From: JAQGHB01 sp036384495
GTDB taxonomy: Bacteria; Patescibacteriota; Saccharimonadia; Saccharimonadales; UBA4665
Assembly: GCA_036384495.1 (NCBI GenBank)
Contig: DASVMD010000006.1
Span: forward strand, 1-6,750
Reading direction: 5' to 3'
Length of the DNA stretch: 6,750 nucleotides
Part shown: positions 5,122-6,750 of the stretch, one piece after another
Layout of the letters: each line of letters begins with the position of its first letter
Numbering within the stretch: position 1 is the first letter of the stretch
Made by a program: the position numbers and the translations under genes
The notes under the pieces: model-generated
What the model saw: only the letters and a program-made list of their open reading frames with translations
The model's database searches: none
Told to the model about the DNA's origin: nothing

Positions 5122-5622
5122 ATGCAATCAGAAGAAACTGCGCCTGGCAGCTTCATGACTGGAGACAGTCGAGCGGCGAGGATCTTGCATAACGTGGTCT
5201 TGCTGTGTGCGATTGTCAGTGCGGGCGTCGGTATCGCACTTGGTGTCCTTCATCTCGTGCTCGATGGCGTGGGCCTGATCGTAGGACTGGCAATTTTTGA
5301 TTGTCTCACCAGGCGTAATAAGCGTCAGGTGAACCCACACGCAATGGCCGAGTGGCTCATCAGGAAGTACAGGTTCACCTTGCAGGAGCTGCAGGGACCC
5401 GGTGCTGCTGCCAGCATCAAGAAGTTGGCCATCCAGCCGATCAGCGACGCCGAGCTTGGCCTTCTGGTCTGCTATACGCAGTCCGAATTGCTGGCGGGAG
5501 TCTTCATCAACTCCGAGCGGCCGCAGGATCTTCCAGATCAATCCTTCCGGGCCTTCCTCGAAGCTGCCGCCACCAGCATTGTCCACAAGATGATGATCAG
5601 CCAGCTCACGCAGCAGAAGTAG
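5122..5622 (+). CDS. Membrane-anchored hypothetical protein, 166 aa
   Basis: The protein has a short polar N-terminus and two hydrophobic segments (about residues 21-43, ILHNVVLLCAIVSAGVGIAL, and 45-62, LVLDGVGLIVGLAIFDCL). A positive cluster follows (TRRNKRQ), which predicts that the remaining roughly 100 residues are cytoplasmic. That soluble part looks helical (AEWLIRKYRFTLQELQ; SFRAFLEAAATSIVHKMM) and contains no catalytic motif I recognise. The SD is weak (AAGAG, 6 nt before the ATG), and the gene is probably co-transcribed with the 62-aa gene upstream. Its codon signature matches the genes at 525 and 4900: all six lysines are AAG and four of nine arginines are AGG. It is followed 7 nt later by a long hairpin. 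Confidence 0.8.
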   Translation: MQSEETAPGSFMTGDSRAARILHNVVLLCAIVSAGVGIALGVLHLVLDGVGLIVGLAIFDCLTRRNKRQVNPHAMAEWLIRKYRFTLQELQGPGAAASIKKLAIQPISDAELGLLVCYTQSELLAGVFINSERPQDLPDQSFRAFLEAAATSIVHKMMISQLTQQK

Positions 5623-5629
5623 CAGAGAG

Positions 5630-5713
5630 CTGCCACCAGGGGGTAGAGGAATCAGAGAAGATTTGAGTGCAATTTGCTCTCGTCCAATCTTTTTCCTTTT
5701 TACCTCCTGGCAG
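5630..5713 (+). terminator. Long imperfect hairpin with T-runs, probable terminator of the membrane operon
   Basis: An outer stem joins CTGCCA (5630-5635) to TGGCAG (5708-5713) and GGGGGTA (5639-5645) to TACCTCC (5701-5707, one G-U pair), with a 3-nt bulge. Inside it AAGATT (5658-5663) pairs with AATCTT (5686-5691), followed by TTTCCTTTTT. A smaller stem (GAG/CTC at 5665-5681) sits in the loop. The inner part resembles an intrinsic terminator; the outer stem is unusual. Confidence 0.55.
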
Positions 5714-5752
5714 TTCCCCAAGCACATCATTCGTGGTGTTTTTAGGGGACTG
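5711..5752. repeat. Imperfect inverted repeat following the terminator
   Basis: CAGT-T-CCCC (5711-5719) pairs with GGGGACTG (5745-5752) with one bulged T, and AAGCAC (5720-5725) continues the stem with GTGTTT (5736-5741, one G-U pair). No U-run follows on the plus strand. It shares bases 5711-5713 with the preceding long stem, so the two folds compete at that edge. Confidence 0.45.
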
Positions 5753-5998
5753 TAGAGGCTAGTCGCGGAACTTTCGCCAGGTTAAGCGCCCTTATAACCA
5801 GTCAGTCTGCCGTCAAAAAATTTAATCTAGATTTAATAATTGACCGAAGGAGGGGTGATAAATCGCACATTGCGTAACAGAGGTGCCAATCTGATATTTT
5901 GCGCCCGCGTAAAATCTGTGGATAAGTAACATTTCTACAACATAGTCTATGCGCGACTGTCAGAATTATGCTAGAATAAGTCAGATACGTGAAATGTG
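5753..5998. other. Gene-poor AT-rich intergenic stretch
   Basis: I find no convincing gene here. It contains an 18-bp palindrome with one mismatched pair (5820-5837, perfect core AATCTAGATT at 5824-5833), an isolated AAGGAGG (5847-5853) and a DnaA-box sequence (5917-5925). A possible extended -10 TGC-TAGAAT lies at 5969-5977, without a -35. A 24-codon frame from GTG 5855 sits only 1 nt after the AAGGAGG and is unlikely to be translated. I do not see a tRNA or a known structured RNA. Confidence 0.5.
5917..5925 (-). promoter_or_regulatory. Perfect DnaA-box sequence
   Basis: On the minus strand the bases read TTATCCACA, the high-affinity DnaA-box consensus. Only one perfect copy is seen in the window, so this is not evidence of an origin. 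It could be a DnaA titration or regulatory site upstream of the regulator gene at 6068, or chance. Confidence 0.4.
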
Positions 5999-6027
5999 TT
6001 GACTTTTAAAAATATTAGTTTTATAAT
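5999..6027 (+). promoter_or_regulatory. Consensus sigma70 promoter of the sigma-like gene
   Basis: TTGACT (5999-6004), a 17-bp spacer and a perfect TATAAT (6022-6027). The expected transcription start is at about 6034, giving a leader of about 34 nt. The spacer is AT-rich. Confidence 0.88.
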
Positions 6028-6029
6028 AC

Positions 6030-6048
6030 TACTAAACTTAATTTAGTA
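6030..6048. promoter_or_regulatory. Operator-like inverted repeat over the transcription start
   Basis: TACTAAA (6030-6036) and TTTAGTA (6042-6048) form a perfect 7-bp inverted repeat with a 5-bp spacer. It begins 3 bp after the -10 and covers the predicted start. It could be a repressor operator, possibly autoregulatory for the DNA-binding protein encoded next, or a small hairpin at the mRNA 5' end. Confidence 0.5.
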
Positions 6049-6067
6049 ACGGGGAAGAAATAACCTT

Positions 6068-6750
6068 ATGGCCCAGACCGCATCTGCCACCCAATTAAAC
6101 ACTCAAGCCGTCGTCACCGACGTTCTTGCCACTATTGAGCGCGAACGCGAACGCGAGATTATCGCCCGCCGCTTCGGCCTTTTTGACCGCAAAGAAACCC
6201 TGGAACAGATCGGCGAAATGCTGGGCATCACCCGTGAGCGCGTCCGCCAGCTCGAAAAATCAGTGATTGCACGCCTCCGCACCACGGCAGAGCACGGGAA
6301 TGTCCCCCATATTGCCGACTTCCAGGCCAGCGTGTTGGAAATCCTTAAGGGCAATGGCGACGTGGCTCGCGTCAGCGATCTAGCTGCCAAACTGACTGCC
6401 GACGCCAACCGCGAAGAGCAGGCCAGGGTAGCTTTCCTAAGCCAGCTCGGCCCAGAATTAGCTGTTTTGAACGAAGACGACACCTACTACCTCAGCGTCA
6501 GCGTCAAATCTGTGTTTGACGAAAAAGCCCTCAAAACTCGCGTCGCCGAGATAATTGCCGCTATCAAAAAGATCGGCGAGCCCGAAAGCATCGAAAAAAT
6601 CGCCAAAGCCGCCGGTTTTAGCGACGTTAAGCAGGCTGCGGCGCTAGCCAGCACCTCCAAGCAGCTAGCCACCCTGAACGGCCGCTGGGGCCTCGTAAAA
6701 TGGCCAATGGTCAACCCCAAGAACATCCGCGACAAAATCTACGTTATCCT
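6068..6750 (+). CDS. Sigma-70 region 4-like HTH protein, 3'-truncated by the window
   Basis: The open frame runs without a stop from ATG 6068 to the window end (227 codons). The N-terminal part matches sigma factor region 4. A region 4.1-like helix (about residues 20-40, IERERERE then IIARRFGL) leads into a clear region 4.2 helix-turn-helix: TLEQIGEMLGI at 44-54, then TRERVRQLEKSVIARLR to 71. Regions 1-3 are absent, so it cannot be a complete housekeeping sigma factor. Two helical winged-helix-like segments follow (about 86-145 and 153-215; each ends in a Y- or W-containing strand such as YYLSV or GRWGLV). The last visible residues (NPKNIRDKIYVI) resemble the start of a HARE-HTH domain, as in RNA polymerase delta-type proteins. 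A likely role is a transcription factor acting with RNA polymerase. The start is inferred from promoter spacing and a weak GGGGA about 12 nt upstream. Confidence 0.85.
   Translation, partial: MAQTASATQLNTQAVVTDVLATIEREREREIIARRFGLFDRKETLEQIGEMLGITRERVRQLEKSVIARLRTTAEHGNVPHIADFQASVLEILKGNGDVARVSDLAAKLTADANREEQARVAFLSQLGPELAVLNEDDTYYLSVSVKSVFDEKALKTRVAEIIAAIKKIGEPESIEKIAKAAGFSDVKQAAALASTSKQLATLNGRWGLVKWPMVNPKNIRDKIYVI

Noticed and set aside
5128..5730. Long minus-strand frame of 200 codons opposite the 166-aa membrane protein
   Set aside because: It mirrors the plus-strand gene, which has a coherent membrane topology, upstream operon context and a downstream terminator. The minus frame has no SD or promoter I can support.
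5855..5929. Possible 24-codon gene starting at GTG after AAGGAGG
   Set aside because: Only one base separates the SD from the GTG, which is too close for initiation, and the peptide has no recognisable character.
5753..5998. Origin of replication
   Set aside because: Only one perfect DnaA box is present, with no cluster and no dnaA or dnaN nearby.
1..6750. UGA stop-codon recoding, known in some Candidate Phyla Radiation lineages
   Set aside because: No complete gene uses TGA as a stop, but none has an in-frame TGA either, and topA encodes its many glycines with GGN only. The standard code explains everything.
1..6750. CRISPR array, tRNA or rRNA genes, insertion sequence or phage genes
   Set aside because: No regularly spaced repeats, tRNA arms, rRNA-like blocks, transposase motifs or phage structural genes were seen.

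Overview
The window looks like a chromosomal segment of a small-genome bacterium, most likely of the Candidate Phyla Radiation and perhaps Saccharibacteria-like. This placement is an inference. It rests on a complete type IA DNA topoisomerase without cysteines or zinc fingers, a sigma-region-4-only regulator, many short unrecognised proteins, tight spacing and sigma70-type promoters. All seven complete genes end in TAA or TAG. The long conserved genes have no in-frame TGA, so nothing suggests UGA recoding.

Layout. Positions 18-359 hold an unrecognised short gene at the window edge. Positions 387-942 hold a self-contained unit: an extended -10 promoter, a leader with consecutive hairpins, a strong Shine-Dalgarno (SD) sequence, a 114-residue unknown protein and a structured 3' region. 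Part of that 3' region is the exact reverse complement of the unit's own ribosome-binding site. A 57-residue membrane protein at 1025-1198 converges on a two-gene minus-strand operon of unknown proteins (1193-1837 and 1844-2329). That operon is transcribed divergently from topA (2431-4725). Immediately after topA, a near-consensus promoter drives a leader of about 128 nt and two small membrane proteins (4900-5088 and 5122-5622), followed by a long hairpin. A gene-poor stretch (5753-5998) contains one perfect DnaA-box sequence and an AT-rich palindrome. A consensus promoter with an operator-like inverted repeat then precedes a sigma-region-4 helix-turn-helix protein that runs off the window end (6068-6750).

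Two expression styles sit side by side. topA, the 57-residue gene and possibly the first gene have promoters so close to the ATG that their mRNAs should be leaderless. The genes at 525, 4900 and 5122 belong to transcripts with long structured leaders and structured 3' ends. The first genes of these two transcripts (525 and 4900) have strong SD sequences, while 5122 has only a weak one. All three have a distinct codon choice: lysine almost only AAG, and arginine often AGG or AGA, which topA never uses. The most interesting hypothesis here is that these are a separate class of small-gene cassettes with their own RNA-level control, recently acquired or under different selection. The two membrane proteins of the second cassette probably work together, but no function can be assigned.
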